From: Gammaproteobacteria bacterium
GTDB lineage: Bacteria > Pseudomonadota > Gammaproteobacteria > SURF-13
Assembly (NCBI GenBank): GCA_016195665.1
Contig: JACPZD010000013.1
Coordinates: forward strand, 1-51,580
Reading direction: 5' to 3'
DNA: 51,580 nt
Of the stretch, positions 35,915 to 45,664 are shown one piece after another; position 1 is the stretch's first letter, and each line of letters starts with the position of its first letter. Under the pieces are notes generated by a model, which worked only from the letters and a program-made list of their open reading frames with translations, did not search any database and was not told the origin of the DNA. Made by a program: the position numbers and the translations under genes.

Positions 35915-38419
35915 ATGATCCGTAGAATGTTTGTGATGACGCTGCTGGCGATGCCCATGAGTGTTTTGGCTCTGGGGCTGGGGGATATCAATGTGCGCTC
36001 CGGGCTGAATCAGCCCTTAGAGGCCGAGATCCCACTGCTGTCGGTGGCTAGCGACGAGATTGATACCCTGAATGTAGGGCTCGCTTCGCCCGAGGCGTTT
36101 GAGCAGGCCGGGGTGGAGCGCCCCTTCCACCTCACGCAGTTGCGCTTTAAGGTCGAGCAAAAGGGCGGTAAGCCTTATATACACGCATACAGTCAGGAGC
36201 CCATCAAGGAACCTTATCTACAGTATCTGCTTGAGGTGAATTGGCGGGGCGGACGCCTGGTGAAAGAGTTCACCGTCCTGCTGGATCCTCCCACGCTGGC
36301 CGAGATTGCTCCGCCTCCCATCCGGGCGCCCAAGGCGGCAGTGGCGACTCCCGCGCCAGTCACGCCGGCTGAACCGGCGCCGAGCCCAGTGCAGGAAGCG
36401 CCCATCGAGATAAGCCCTCCGGCTGCGGTAGCTCCAGAATCAACTATCCCGCCTGTGAGCGGGTCGCGAGCGAGCGAACCGCGCGAGGACTACACCGTCA
36501 AGCCGGGTGAAACGCTGTGGTCCATCGCCCAAAGGCTGAAACCGGATGATACGGTCAGCGCCCAGCAGATCATGCTGGCCATCTTAAAGCAAAATCCTGA
36601 CGCCTTTTTGAATAAGAACGTCAACACCCTCAAGGCCCACGCCGTACTGACTATCCCGGATTTCGACGCGATCATCGCCCTGACCAAGGATGAGGCGAAG
36701 GGCATCGTCAAGGAACATAACGCGGGTTGGAGGAGCTCGAATCAAAAGCCCGCCGCGGCTGAGGCTAAACCCGCCGAGCCGCAGATTGAATCTGCGCCGC
36801 AGCAAGAGTCGGGGGCCAAATTAAAGCTGGTCGCGCCGGCGGAGGAGGTCAAGCCAGCCCCGCCGGCCGCGGTTGCGGGGACGCCTGCAAACGGTTCTCC
36901 CAGCCCGCCCGCTGCGACGTCTACGCAGCCGCCCGCTACAGCAACCACGGCAAGCCCATCCGCCACTGTCTCCACTCCGCCTCCGTCCGCAGCAACGCCT
37001 AATGCGGCCTCTACGACCGATACCACCGCCATGCAGGCCGCTGAGTTGGACAGGGTACACAAAGAGCTTACGCTCGCGAACGAAGCGGTGGAGGCCAGGC
37101 GCCAGGAGAATGACGAGTTGCGCTCACGGCTCGCGGCGCTTGAAGAACAGACCGCCTCTACTCAGCGGCTGATTAAACTCAAGGACGAGGAACTCGCCAC
37201 CCTGCAGGCCAAGATGAAGGAGATCGAGCAGGGCCGGCAATCCTCGGCAACGAAGACCGCCGCAAATGCGGGTTCCGGAGCGGAAAAGCCGCAGCTCGCC
37301 GCGGATGCCGCCGGCGAGTCCAGCCTGGAGGCGATGTGGTCGGCCCTGATCGGCAATCCCCTGGGTCAAGGCATGGTGGCGGCGGTGGGTTTGTTGCTCG
37401 TGAGCATGCTCTGGCTCATCAAACGGCGTCACGAAGCGAATACCTTCGTAGCCGAGGAGAGGGTCGAGCCCAGGGTCGCGGCTCAGACCTTTACTACTGA
37501 GGCGCCGGCCTTGGCTGTCATAGCGCCTGCTCCAGAGGTGACTGATCCGCTTGACGAGGCCGAAGCGTATATCCACCATCAGCGTTATGCTGAAGCGGAG
37601 ACCGTGCTGAGGCAAGCCATCGCCAACGAACCGGAGCGCAATGAACTCCGTCTCAAATTGCTCGAAGTGTATTCCCGCACTAAAGATGTCGAGGCATTTA
37701 CCTCGCAGGCGCGAGATCTGCACGACCACTTACGCGGCCATGACGGGCCTTTGTGGGACAAGGTCTTGGCCATGGGCAAGGAACTCGATCCCAACGAGCC
37801 CTTGTTCGGCGGTCAGACCCCGGTGGTAACCAGTATGGCGGGCGCTACCGGCTTTGCCGCCAATGAAACGCTGGAGGTCCCGCCGTCTCCCCCTCCTGCC
37901 GTGGAGACCGGCGGCTCCTGGCTCGACCGCGAACATACCGGCCACGTCATCGAGTTCGATCAGACCTCCCTAACCCCGCCCGCGGTGGAGCAGGCCGCCT
38001 CGGCCGCCAGCCAGCCCGAACCGAACCTTCTGGAGGGTTCGCCGGCGCAAACCGAAGCCAGTCCACTCCAGCCTTTTGAACCGCAACCCAGCTCAGAACA
38101 GACCCCGACGTGGTCTTTCGATACCGCTCAGGACAAGGGCCGGGACTATCCGCTCGATCTCGATCTGGAGAAGGAGGCCGAGAGATTGGCCGATGCCGGC
38201 GCCGAGTCGGCCCCGCTTCCAGACGTAGACAGGCCTTCTTATCTCGAATCCGATGATCTCACGGCGGAGGACGAGGTGGCGACCAAGCTCGATCTCGCGC
38301 GTGCCTATATGGATATGGGCGATCCCGACGGCGCGCAAGGCATCCTGGATGAGGTCATGAAAGAGGGTAACGAGCCTCAACGTCGAGAGGCCGAGGAATT
38401 GCTCCGCAAGATCGGCTAG
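35915..38419 (+). CDS. fimV: FimV/HubP-type polar landmark protein
   Basis: This encodes about 834 residues. A signal peptide (MIRRMFVMTLLAMPMSVLALG) is followed by the conserved FimV N-domain, LGLGDINVRSGLNQPLEAEI. A LysM peptidoglycan-binding motif starts near residue 190 (DYTVKPGETLWSIAQRL). Then come a Pro/Ala-rich linker, a coiled coil (ELDRVHKELTLANEAVEARR), one membrane segment near 490 (GMVAAVGLLLVSMLWLI), an acidic cytoplasmic region with TPR-like AEAYIHHQRYAEAETVLRQAI, and the FimV C-terminal repeat ending DPDGAQGILDEVMKEG. It organises cell poles and type IV pili in relatives. ATG 35915 is chosen for the signal and AGGGGTG upstream. Confidence 0.93.
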   Translation: MIRRMFVMTLLAMPMSVLALGLGDINVRSGLNQPLEAEIPLLSVASDEIDTLNVGLASPEAFEQAGVERPFHLTQLRFKVEQKGGKPYIHAYSQEPIKEPYLQYLLEVNWRGGRLVKEFTVLLDPPTLAEIAPPPIRAPKAAVATPAPVTPAEPAPSPVQEAPIEISPPAAVAPESTIPPVSGSRASEPREDYTVKPGETLWSIAQRLKPDDTVSAQQIMLAILKQNPDAFLNKNVNTLKAHAVLTIPDFDAIIALTKDEAKGIVKEHNAGWRSSNQKPAAAEAKPAEPQIESAPQQESGAKLKLVAPAEEVKPAPPAAVAGTPANGSPSPPAATSTQPPATATTASPSATVSTPPPSAATPNAASTTDTTAMQAAELDRVHKELTLANEAVEARRQENDELRSRLAALEEQTASTQRLIKLKDEELATLQAKMKEIEQGRQSSATKTAANAGSGAEKPQLAADAAGESSLEAMWSALIGNPLGQGMVAAVGLLLVSMLWLIKRRHEANTFVAEERVEPRVAAQTFTTEAPALAVIAPAPEVTDPLDEAEAYIHHQRYAEAETVLRQAIANEPERNELRLKLLEVYSRTKDVEAFTSQARDLHDHLRGHDGPLWDKVLAMGKELDPNEPLFGGQTPVVTSMAGATGFAANETLEVPPSPPPAVETGGSWLDREHTGHVIEFDQTSLTPPAVEQAASAASQPEPNLLEGSPAQTEASPLQPFEPQPSSEQTPTWSFDTAQDKGRDYPLDLDLEKEAERLADAGAESAPLPDVDRPSYLESDDLTAEDEVATKLDLARAYMDMGDPDGAQGILDEVMKEGNEPQRREAEELLRKIG

Positions 38420-38425
38420 CCGGCC

Positions 38426-39085
38426 ATGCATCCGGTAATACGCCTCATTGGGTTCATGGTGTTAGGGGCTGGGCTGATGGCAGGCGGAGTGAAAGAAATA
38501 GCGGTGCTTGCGTTGCTGGTGGCGGCGCTCTATCTCGGTAGCCGCACTTCACCCGCCGGCGCCTGGCCACTGCTGCGGCGCGCACGCTGGCTGTTCCTTT
38601 CCTTGTTGATCCTCTACTTTTGGTTTTCCCCCGGACGAGCGGTGTTACCGTATTACGGCATGCCCACCGTAGAAGGCGTCGAGGACGGCGCACTCCGCAT
38701 CGCCGCGTTAATCCTGCTCGTCTTCGCGGTGCATCTGCTGTTGCAGACCACAGGGCGCGCGCAATGGGTGGCGGCGCTATGCTGGTTAGCCAAGCCCCTC
38801 AATATCTTCAGCGGCGCCGGCGACCGCTTCGCGGTACGTGCGGTGCTGACGTTGGAGACCGTCACTCACGCCCGGCGTATATTTATCCAAGAACGCTTAA
38901 AAGAAGAAAGGTCTTCGCGCTGGCGGCGCATCACGGATACCGCCGGAACGCTTTTCCAAACGGCCGTCGCCCGGGCCGAGTCCATGACGGCGCAGGTCAT
39001 TGTGCTGCCGGAGAGTTATCACCCGCCACTGTATCAATGGCTCTACCCCCTCGCGCTGGCTTTCGTGATTTGGAGGATGGGGTAG
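38426..39085 (+). CDS. EcfT/CbiQ-like membrane protein
   Basis: This encodes 219 residues with about five hydrophobic segments (IRLIGFMVLGAGLMAGGVKEI; AVLALLVAALYLGS; LFLSLLILYFWFS; a segment near IAALILLVFAVHLLLQTT). The cytoplasmic loop with TVTHARRIFIQERLKE and the helix IRLEGA-like TDTAGTLFQTAVARAESM resemble the coupling helices of ECF transporter T subunits, where Ala-Arg motifs contact ATPases. No ATPase or S-component gene is nearby. It lies 6 bp after fimV in the same orientation. Assignment is by pattern and moderately sure. Confidence 0.7.
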   Translation: MHPVIRLIGFMVLGAGLMAGGVKEIAVLALLVAALYLGSRTSPAGAWPLLRRARWLFLSLLILYFWFSPGRAVLPYYGMPTVEGVEDGALRIAALILLVFAVHLLLQTTGRAQWVAALCWLAKPLNIFSGAGDRFAVRAVLTLETVTHARRIFIQERLKEERSSRWRRITDTAGTLFQTAVARAESMTAQVIVLPESYHPPLYQWLYPLALAFVIWRMG

Positions 39086-39109
39086 AAGACCCTTCGCCCT
39101 CGAGCCGCT

Positions 39110-39622
39110 ATGCAGCAATGGGATGAATTCATGCTAGGGCGCGATGCGGATCCGATAGAGGTCAGCACCAGCGCAGACCAGCGCAACGCTGCACTTTCCT
39201 CAATCAATCAGAGCAAGCGTGCTCTTACTATCTACAGCCGCGATCTCGACCACGCCGTGTATGACAACCCCGAATTGGTTGAAGCAGTCCGGCAGTTGGC
39301 CATCCGCAGCCGGGTTTCGGAGATCAAGATCCTGGTGCAGAATTCGGAGCGCATCGTGCAACAAGGGCATCGTCTCATCGAACTCAGCCGCCGCCTGGAG
39401 AGTCTAATCAAGATTCGTAAAGTTACTGAAGAATACCACCACTACAACGGCTCTTTTCTAGTGGTGGACCGGCGTGGGGTAATACATAACAAGACCGGCG
39501 AGAGTTACCGCGCGATTGTGAATTTCAATGCGCCGTCAGAGGCCGCCCTGCTGCTGAATTTTTTTGATGAGGTCTGGGAGCGCAGCGAGCCGGATCCGGA
39601 ACTGCGCGCGTTGGGCGTATGA
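39110..39622 (+). CDS. DUF7931-type protein (PLD-like fold)
   Basis: This encodes 170 residues: SKRALTIYSRDLDHAVYDN, VRQLAIRSRVSEIKILVQNSERIVQQGHRLIEL, a EEYHHYNGSFLVVDRRGVI strand pair, and the closing NFFDEVWERSEPDPELRALGV. The same domain is found in other proteobacteria fused after an acetyltransferase domain; here it stands alone. The fold resembles phospholipase D-type strands but no HKD motif is present, so it is probably not a nuclease. Function unknown. Confidence 0.75.
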   Translation: MQQWDEFMLGRDADPIEVSTSADQRNAALSSINQSKRALTIYSRDLDHAVYDNPELVEAVRQLAIRSRVSEIKILVQNSERIVQQGHRLIELSRRLESLIKIRKVTEEYHHYNGSFLVVDRRGVIHNKTGESYRAIVNFNAPSEAALLLNFFDEVWERSEPDPELRALGV

Positions 39623-39634
39623 CTTCTAATGTTG

Positions 39635-39713
39635 AACCGCCAAGACGCCAAGAACGCCAAGATTTTTACTTACAATTCAAGCTTTTTTTGGTGACCTTGG
39701 CGTCTTGGCGGTT
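39635..39713. repeat. Perfect 18-bp inverted repeat of CGCCAAGA units
   Basis: AACCGCCAAGACGCCAAG (39635-39652) is exactly complementary to CTTGGCGTCTTGGCGGTT (39696-39713), and a further AACGCCAAGA unit extends the left arm. The loop is 43 nt. It fills the gap before truA. Same class as 5935-5979, with C for A in the unit. Confidence 0.85.
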
Positions 39714-39739
39714 GGCGATATATCTTCCAGAGCTTCCTT

Positions 39740-40516
39740 ATGAGAATCGCCCTCGGAGTGGAATACGACGGTACGGATTTCTGCGGCTGGCAGGTGCAAG
39801 AGGGTGTCCGCACTGTGCAGGCGTGTATAGAGCAGGCTCTTGCCAAGGTCGCCGATCATCCTGTGCGCGTGATCTGCGCGGGACGCACCGACACGGGTGT
39901 GCATGCGCTGGGCCAGGTAATCCATTTTGATAGCGAGGCCGTGCGCAACGAACGCGGATGGGTGTTCGGCGCGAATACCCATCTCCCCAAGGATTGCAGC
40001 GTGATCTGGGCACGTGTAGTGAGCGATGATTTTCATGCGCGTTATTCGGCGGTCTCCCGTTACTACCGTTACGTGATTTTCAACAGGACGGTGCGCTCCG
40101 GCGTCTTTGCAAATAGGGTGAGCTGGTGTTATCGGCCGCTCGACGAAGGCCGCATGAGTGAGGCCGCGCGCTATTTGATCGGCGAACATGATTTTTCCTC
40201 CTATCGCGCAGTGGCCTGTCAGGCGAAACATGCGGTGCGCACGGTTCACCGGCTGGACGTTGCCCGCCACGGGGAGAGGGTCGTCATTGACATTGTCGCC
40301 AATGCCTTCCTGCATCACATGGTGCGCAACATCGCCGGTGTGCTGATGACGATAGGGAGCGGTGAGCGCGAACCGGTTTGGGCAAAAGAGGTGCTGGAGG
40401 CGCGTGATCGCACGCTGGGCGGCGTCACCGCGCCGCCCCAGGGGTTGACCCTGATGGCTGTTGAATACCCTGAAACCTTTGCCCTGCCCGCGCCCGGCGC
40501 AGAACCGTTTTTTTGA
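39740..40516 (+). CDS. truA: tRNA pseudouridine38-40 synthase
   Basis: This encodes 258 residues (E. coli 270). MRIALGVEYDGTDFCGWQVQ opens the RNA-binding domain; the catalytic Asp lies in CAGRTDTGVHALGQVIHFD. HARYSAVSRYYRYVI and the FLHHMVRNIAGVLMTIG motif follow. It modifies the anticodon stem-loop. Position between fimV and trpF is conserved in beta- and gammaproteobacteria. Confidence 0.97.
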   Translation: MRIALGVEYDGTDFCGWQVQEGVRTVQACIEQALAKVADHPVRVICAGRTDTGVHALGQVIHFDSEAVRNERGWVFGANTHLPKDCSVIWARVVSDDFHARYSAVSRYYRYVIFNRTVRSGVFANRVSWCYRPLDEGRMSEAARYLIGEHDFSSYRAVACQAKHAVRTVHRLDVARHGERVVIDIVANAFLHHMVRNIAGVLMTIGSGEREPVWAKEVLEARDRTLGGVTAPPQGLTLMAVEYPETFALPAPGAEPFF

Positions 40517-40552
40517 GTTAGAATAATCTATAATAGTGGCGTTTTCTTCCCC

Positions 40553-40580
40553 TTTCTCTTGTATCTTGCACTTTTCTCTG
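40553..40580. repeat. Lone arm of the CTTGTATCTT repeat
   Basis: CTCTTGTATCTTGCACTTTTCTC matches the right arm of the hairpins at 15656-15760 and 44225-44292, but no complementary left arm lies upstream. It stands just before trpF. A TATAAT at 40529-40534 nearby could be a -10 box, but its -35 is poor. Confidence 0.5.
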
Positions 40581-40587
40581 CCTTATT

Positions 40588-41214
40588 ATGCGTACACGGG
40601 TTAAAATCTGTGGCATTACCCGACCTCAAGATGCCCTTGAGGCCGCGAGGCTGGGCGCCGATGCGATCGGCTTGGTGTTTTATCCGTCCAGCCCGCGCGC
40701 GGTAACCGTGGAGCAGGCGCGGGCCATCGTCGCCGCGATGCCGCCTTTTGTCACGGTGGTGGGCCTGTTCGTGGACGCCAAGCCCGCAGAAATTTCCGCA
40801 GTCCTGGATGCAGTGCGTCTCGATACGCTGCAATTTCACGGTAATGAAAAGGCGGCCGAATGCGGTCGCTATGGCAGGCCTTATATTAAGGCCCTGAGGA
40901 TGCGCCAAGGGGTGGATGTAGCCGCTTACGCGCGCGACCATGCCGGCAGTGCCGCGCTGTTATTGGATGCTCATGTCGAAGGGGTCCCAGGCGGTACGGG
41001 CCTGACATTTGACTGGTCGCTGACGCCGGCCGGTTTGGATAAACCGCTGATCCTGGCCGGCGGGCTCAACCCCGAAAATGTGGCGGATGCGATACGCAGG
41101 GTGTGGCCCTACGCCGTGGATGTGAGCGGCGGCGTGGAATCTGAAAAGGGCATTAAGGATCATCGAAAGATGGCGAAATTTATCAACGAGGTCAACCATG
41201 TCAGCATCTCCTAA
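40588..41214 (+). CDS. trpF: Phosphoribosylanthranilate isomerase
   Basis: This encodes 208 residues, a TIM barrel. [25 protein letters not shown] has the catalytic Cys; [22 protein letters not shown], and the [16 protein letters not shown] phosphate site lead to [16 protein letters not shown] at the end. It overlaps trpB by 17 bp. Confidence 0.97.
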   Translation: MRTRVKICGITRPQDALEAARLGADAIGLVFYPSSPRAVTVEQARAIVAAMPPFVTVVGLFVDAKPAEISAVLDAVRLDTLQFHGNEKAAECGRYGRPYIKALRMRQGVDVAAYARDHAGSAALLLDAHVEGVPGGTGLTFDWSLTPAGLDKPLILAGGLNPENVADAIRRVWPYAVDVSGGVESEKGIKDHRKMAKFINEVNHVSIS

Positions 41215-42427
41215 ATCCATGCAAAGCGCGCCTTTCGGATCATTACCGGACGCCAACGGGCATTTCGGCCCCTACGGCGGACGCTTTGTGGCCGAGACGC
41301 TGATGCAGCCGCTCGAAGAGTTGCGACTAGCCTATGAACGTTACAAAAACGACCCTGATTTCATCGCAGAATTTGAAAATGATTTAAAAAACTACGTAGG
41401 CCGGCCTTCGCCGCTGTATTTCGCCGAACGTTGGAGCCGGCAACTGGGCGGAGCGCGCATTTATCTCAAGCGCGAGGATTTGAATCACACCGGCGCGCAC
41501 AAGATCAACAACACCATCGGCCAGGCGCTGCTCGCCAAGCGCATGGGGAAGACGCGCATCATCGCCGAGACCGGGGCGGGGCAGCATGGCGTCGCCACCG
41601 CCACGGTGGCCGCGCGGCTGGGTTTGGAGTGCGTGGTGTACATGGGCAGCGAAGATATCAAACGCCAGGCGATCAACGTCTTTCGCATGAAGCTGCTGGG
41701 CGCCACCGTGGCGCCGGTCGAATCGGGTTCTAAAACCCTGAAAGACGCACTCAACGAGGCGATGCGCGATTGGGTGACCAACGTGGACAACACCTTTTAC
41801 ATCATCGGCACCGTGGCCGGGCCGCATCCCTATCCGATGCTGGTGCGTGATTTCCAGTCCGTGATCGGCCGCGAGGCGCGCGCGCAGATTCTGGAACAGG
41901 AAGGCAGGCTGCCTGATGCGCTGGTCGCCTGCGTGGGCGGCGGTTCCAACGCCATCGGATTGTTCTATTCATTTTTGGAAGATGTGAACGTCAAACTCTA
42001 CGGCGTCGAGGCAGCGGGCGAGGGTCTCGAAACGGGTCATCATGCGGCGACGCTGTGCAAGGGCCGCCCCGGCGTGCTGCACGGCAATCGTACTTATCTT
42101 ATCGAAGACGACGACGGCCAGATCATCGAGACGCATTCGATTTCCGCCGGTCTCGATTATCCCGGCGTCGGCCCGGAGCATGCGTGGCTGAAGGACAGCG
42201 GACGCGCGAACTATGTCGCCATCACCGACGACGAGGCGCTCCAGGCATTCCATGATCTGACCAGAATAGAAGGCATCATGCCCGCGCTGGAATCGTCCCA
42301 TGCGCTCGCCTATGCCGCCAAGCTCGCGCCCACCATGAAAAATGACCAGATTATCATCGTCAATCTGTCCGGCCGCGGCGATAAAGACATCCACACCGTG
42401 GCGGCGCGCGAGGGCATTAAGGTATGA
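41198..42427 (+). CDS. trpB: Tryptophan synthase beta chain
   Basis: This encodes 409 residues, a PLP enzyme joining indole and serine. The PLP lysine is in [18 protein letters not shown]; the phosphate cup is [30 protein letters not shown] is also typical. The ATG at 41198 has GAGG upstream and lies within the end of trpF; a second ATG at 41219 would remove the overlap. It overlaps trpA by 4 bp. Confidence 0.98.
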   Translation: MSASPKSMQSAPFGSLPDANGHFGPYGGRFVAETLMQPLEELRLAYERYKNDPDFIAEFENDLKNYVGRPSPLYFAERWSRQLGGARIYLKREDLNHTGAHKINNTIGQALLAKRMGKTRIIAETGAGQHGVATATVAARLGLECVVYMGSEDIKRQAINVFRMKLLGATVAPVESGSKTLKDALNEAMRDWVTNVDNTFYIIGTVAGPHPYPMLVRDFQSVIGREARAQILEQEGRLPDALVACVGGGSNAIGLFYSFLEDVNVKLYGVEAAGEGLETGHHAATLCKGRPGVLHGNRTYLIEDDDGQIIETHSISAGLDYPGVGPEHAWLKDSGRANYVAITDDEALQAFHDLTRIEGIMPALESSHALAYAAKLAPTMKNDQIIIVNLSGRGDKDIHTVAAREGIKV

Positions 42428-43364
42428 ACAGCGCCCCGCGCGAGAAAGTCAGGGTCCAGCCTGAACAAGCGGGCAATCGCATCACGCACTGCTTTGACCG
42501 GTTGCGCGCGCAAGGGCGCAAGGCGCTGATCCCGTTTATCACCGCCGGCGATCCGAGTCCGGAAGTGACCGTGCCGTTGCTGCGCGCGATGGTAAGCGCG
42601 GGTGCGGACATCATCGAATTGGGTGTGCCGTTTTCCGATCCGATGGCCGACGGCCCGGTGATTCAGCGCGCCAGCGAACGTGCGCTTAAACATCACATGA
42701 GCCTGCGCCACACGCTCGATTTGGTGCGTGAATTTCGTATCAACGATAACGTCACCCCCATCGTACTCATGGGCTATCTCAATCCCATTGAGGTCATGGG
42801 TTACGATACCTTCGCGCATGCCGCGCGAGAAGCCGGCGTGGATGGCGCGCTTACCGTAGACATGCCGCCCGAAGAGGCGCAGGATTTGATCCACGCGCTG
42901 CGCGCGCAGGGTATCGCGCCCATCTTCCTGCTTGCACCCACCAGCACGCCGGAGCGCATTGTAAAGATCAGTGCGCTGGCGCAGGGCTATCTCTATTACG
43001 TTTCGTTAAAAGGCGTGACCGGCGCGGCGACGCTCGATGTCGAGGACGTCGGGCGCAAGCTTATAGATATCCGGGCGATCACCTCGTTGCCGCTCGGCGT
43101 AGGCTTCGGCATCAAGGACGCCGCCTCCGCCGCGAGCATCGCCGAACTCGCCGACGCCGTCATTGTGGGCAGCGCGCTGGTCCAGAAAATCGAGGCGCTC
43201 ATCGCACAACCCGGCCAGATCCTCTCCGAAATACCCGCGCTGTTGAAAGAGATGCGCGCGGCGATGGACAAGGCGACTTCCGACGCACAAGGAAGAGCGC
43301 TAGCGAAGGATCCTGCTAGTGTCGTGGGAGGCAGGATGCCGGGAGCGACCGGCGCCGCCACGCC

Positions 43365-43368
<4 letters not shown>
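42424..43368 (+). CDS. trpA: Tryptophan synthase alpha chain with C-terminal element
   Basis: This encodes 314 residues, about 45 more than usual. The barrel has the catalytic Glu in [19 protein letters not shown], Asp in the [13 protein letters not shown] segment, and [19 protein letters not shown]. It makes indole for TrpB. The N-terminus has about 20 extra residues before [26 protein letters not shown], but the ATG overlaps the trpB stop, so it is accepted. The native C-terminus would lie near [11 protein letters not shown]; the added part is the 23-codon element (287-309) and GAATP. The TGA overlaps the accD ATG. Confidence 0.96.
43282..43350 (+). repeat. Protein-coding repeat element, copy 2 (69 nt, 23 codons)
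   Basis: Encodes [11 protein letters not shown] then [12 protein letters not shown] at the C-terminus of TrpA, in the same frame as copies 1 and 4. It has the 18-nt extra segment of the long form. The hairpin half reads GTCGTGGGAGG...CGGGAGCGAC, where one C-to-T change leaves a G-U pair. Confidence 0.85.
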
Positions 43369-44222
<854 letters not shown>

Positions 44223-44224
44223 GT

Positions 44225-44292
44225 AAAAGATACAAGGTACAAGATACAAGCAATTAAGGGCTGCTCTTTTTTTCTTGTGTCTTGTATCTTTT
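44225..44292. repeat. Hairpin of iterated GATACAAG units between accD and folC
   Basis: Left arm AAAAGATACAAGG plus TACAAGATACAAG (44225-44250); right arm CTTGTGTCTTGTATCTTTT (44274-44292). Loop about 23 nt. Closely related to the hairpin at 15656-15760. It ends 18 bp before the folC start. Confidence 0.8.
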
Positions 44293-44309
44293 CCCTGTCC
44301 CCTGTATTT

Positions 44310-45638
44310 ATGCGCTTTACTACACTCGCCGACTGGTTGTCCTGGCAAGAGACCTTACACCCCAAAAAGATAGATCCGGGCCTGGAGCGCTCGGGCGAGG
44401 TGTTGCGCCGTATGGGCCTGAAGCCTCAGGCGTATACGGTCATCACCGTCGGCGGCACCAACGGCAAGGGTTCCAGTGTGGCGATGCTGGAGGCCGTCTT
44501 GTTGGCGGCGGGTTACCGGGTGGGCGCTTACAGCTCGCCGCATTTGCTGCGTTACAATGAACGCATTCGTGTTAACGGCATAGAGGCCACCGATGACGAA
44601 CTGTGCGCCGCCTTTGCCCGAATAGACGAGGCGCGCGGCGGGATCTCGCTCAGTTATTTTGAATTCGGTACGCTGGCTGCTTTTGACATTTTTCACCGGG
44701 CGGAACTCGATGTGGCCATACTGGAGGTGGGAATGGGCGGCCGGCTCGACGTGGTCAATCTGTTCGATGCCGACGCCGCGTTGGTGACCACCATCGGATT
44801 GGATCACATGGAGTGGCTGGGCCCGGACCGCGAGAGCATCGCCGCTGAGAAGGCCCGAATCTTTCGCCCAGGACGTCCGGCTATCTATGGTGAAGCCGAT
44901 CCGCCGCAGAGTCTTGTTGCTCATGCCAAAGAGATTGCCGCGCCGCTCTATTGTTTCAAGCGCGACTTTGATTATAAAACTCAGGGTCAAGACTGGTCGT
45001 GGTGGGGGCCGGGCCGTGTCATCGAAGCGCTGCCGATACCGGGATTGCAAGGTGGTTTTCAACTCCAAAATGCCGCAGCCGTGCTGATGACCCTGGAGAC
45101 ACTTGCGACGCACAGGGACGTGCTAGTGTCGCGGGAGGCAGGACACCGGGAGCGACCAGCGCAGTTGTCTGTGTCCGGGCACGACATTAAGCAAGGGCTC
45201 AGCACAGTGAACTTGCCGGGGCGTTTCCAGGTCTCAACGGGCACAGACATGGTCACGCGCATCTTCGACGTGGCGCACAATCCTCACGCCGCCGCCGCGC
45301 TCGCCCGGACCTTGCGCGAGCAGCCGTGCGCGGGCCGCACCCTGGCGGTGTTCAGTATGCTGGCCGATAAAGATATCGCAAGCGTGGTGCGGGAGATGCG
45401 CGATGTGGTGGATGCCTGGTATGCAGCGAGCCTCTCCGTGGAGCGCGGGAGCTCGGCTGAGCGGGTGGCGCAACACGTGCGGGATGTCATCCCCGAGGCC
45501 GAGGTATACAGCAGCCATGAGACGGTGGAACAGGCCTATCACGCCGCGTTGCTTGCGGCGGGGGCGCAAGACCGGATAGTGGTGTTTGGTTCGTTTTATA
45601 CTGTCGCCGAGGCGCTGCGTCAGGACTATAATAAGTAA
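44310..45638 (+). CDS. folC: Bifunctional folylpolyglutamate / dihydrofolate synthase, carrying an element
   Basis: This encodes 442 residues. It adds glutamate to folates and makes dihydrofolate. ATP-loop sequence is VGGTNGKGSSVAMLEAVL; AYSSPHLLRYNERIRVNG, FEFGTLAAFDIF, VAILEVGMGGRLDVVN and TTIGLDHMEWLG follow, with FDVAHNPHAAAALA in the C-domain. Residues about 267-283 (HRDVLVSREAGHRERP) come from the inserted element, read in a different frame from its other copies, in a loop before IKQGLSTVNLPGRFQV. ATG 44310 is used; upstream frame is repeat sequence. Confidence 0.94.
   Translation: MRFTTLADWLSWQETLHPKKIDPGLERSGEVLRRMGLKPQAYTVITVGGTNGKGSSVAMLEAVLLAAGYRVGAYSSPHLLRYNERIRVNGIEATDDELCAAFARIDEARGGISLSYFEFGTLAAFDIFHRAELDVAILEVGMGGRLDVVNLFDADAALVTTIGLDHMEWLGPDRESIAAEKARIFRPGRPAIYGEADPPQSLVAHAKEIAAPLYCFKRDFDYKTQGQDWSWWGPGRVIEALPIPGLQGGFQLQNAAAVLMTLETLATHRDVLVSREAGHRERPAQLSVSGHDIKQGLSTVNLPGRFQVSTGTDMVTRIFDVAHNPHAAAALARTLREQPCAGRTLAVFSMLADKDIASVVREMRDVVDAWYAASLSVERGSSAERVAQHVRDVIPEAEVYSSHETVEQAYHAALLAAGAQDRIVVFGSFYTVAEALRQDYNK
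45107..45157 (+). repeat. Protein-coding repeat element, copy 3 (51 nt), shifted frame
   Basis: Same sequence type as copy 4, length 51 nt. In the common frame it would read DAQGRASVAGGRTPGAT, but folC uses another frame, giving a wholly different peptide. Length divisible by three keeps folC open. Within the core, CAGGACACC replaces CAGGATGCC, weakening the inner stem. Confidence 0.85.
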
Positions 45639-45664
45639 CGGCTTGCAGACCATGAGATCAAGAT

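Noticed and set aside
36450-36480. CCCGCCTGTGAGCGGG with GTCGCGAGCG in fimV as a further copy of the protein-coding element
   Set aside because: It shares only GTCGCG and lacks the GGCAGGATGCC core and the leading GACGTACAGG part.
38115-38145. SFDTAQDKG-like peptide in FimV as another inserted repeat
   Set aside because: It recalls a short repeat seen in other genomes, but only one copy is present here and the match is too short to support.
40529-40534. TATAAT as a trpF promoter
   Set aside because: No acceptable -35 at 16-18 bp and no extended -10; left as a weak note.
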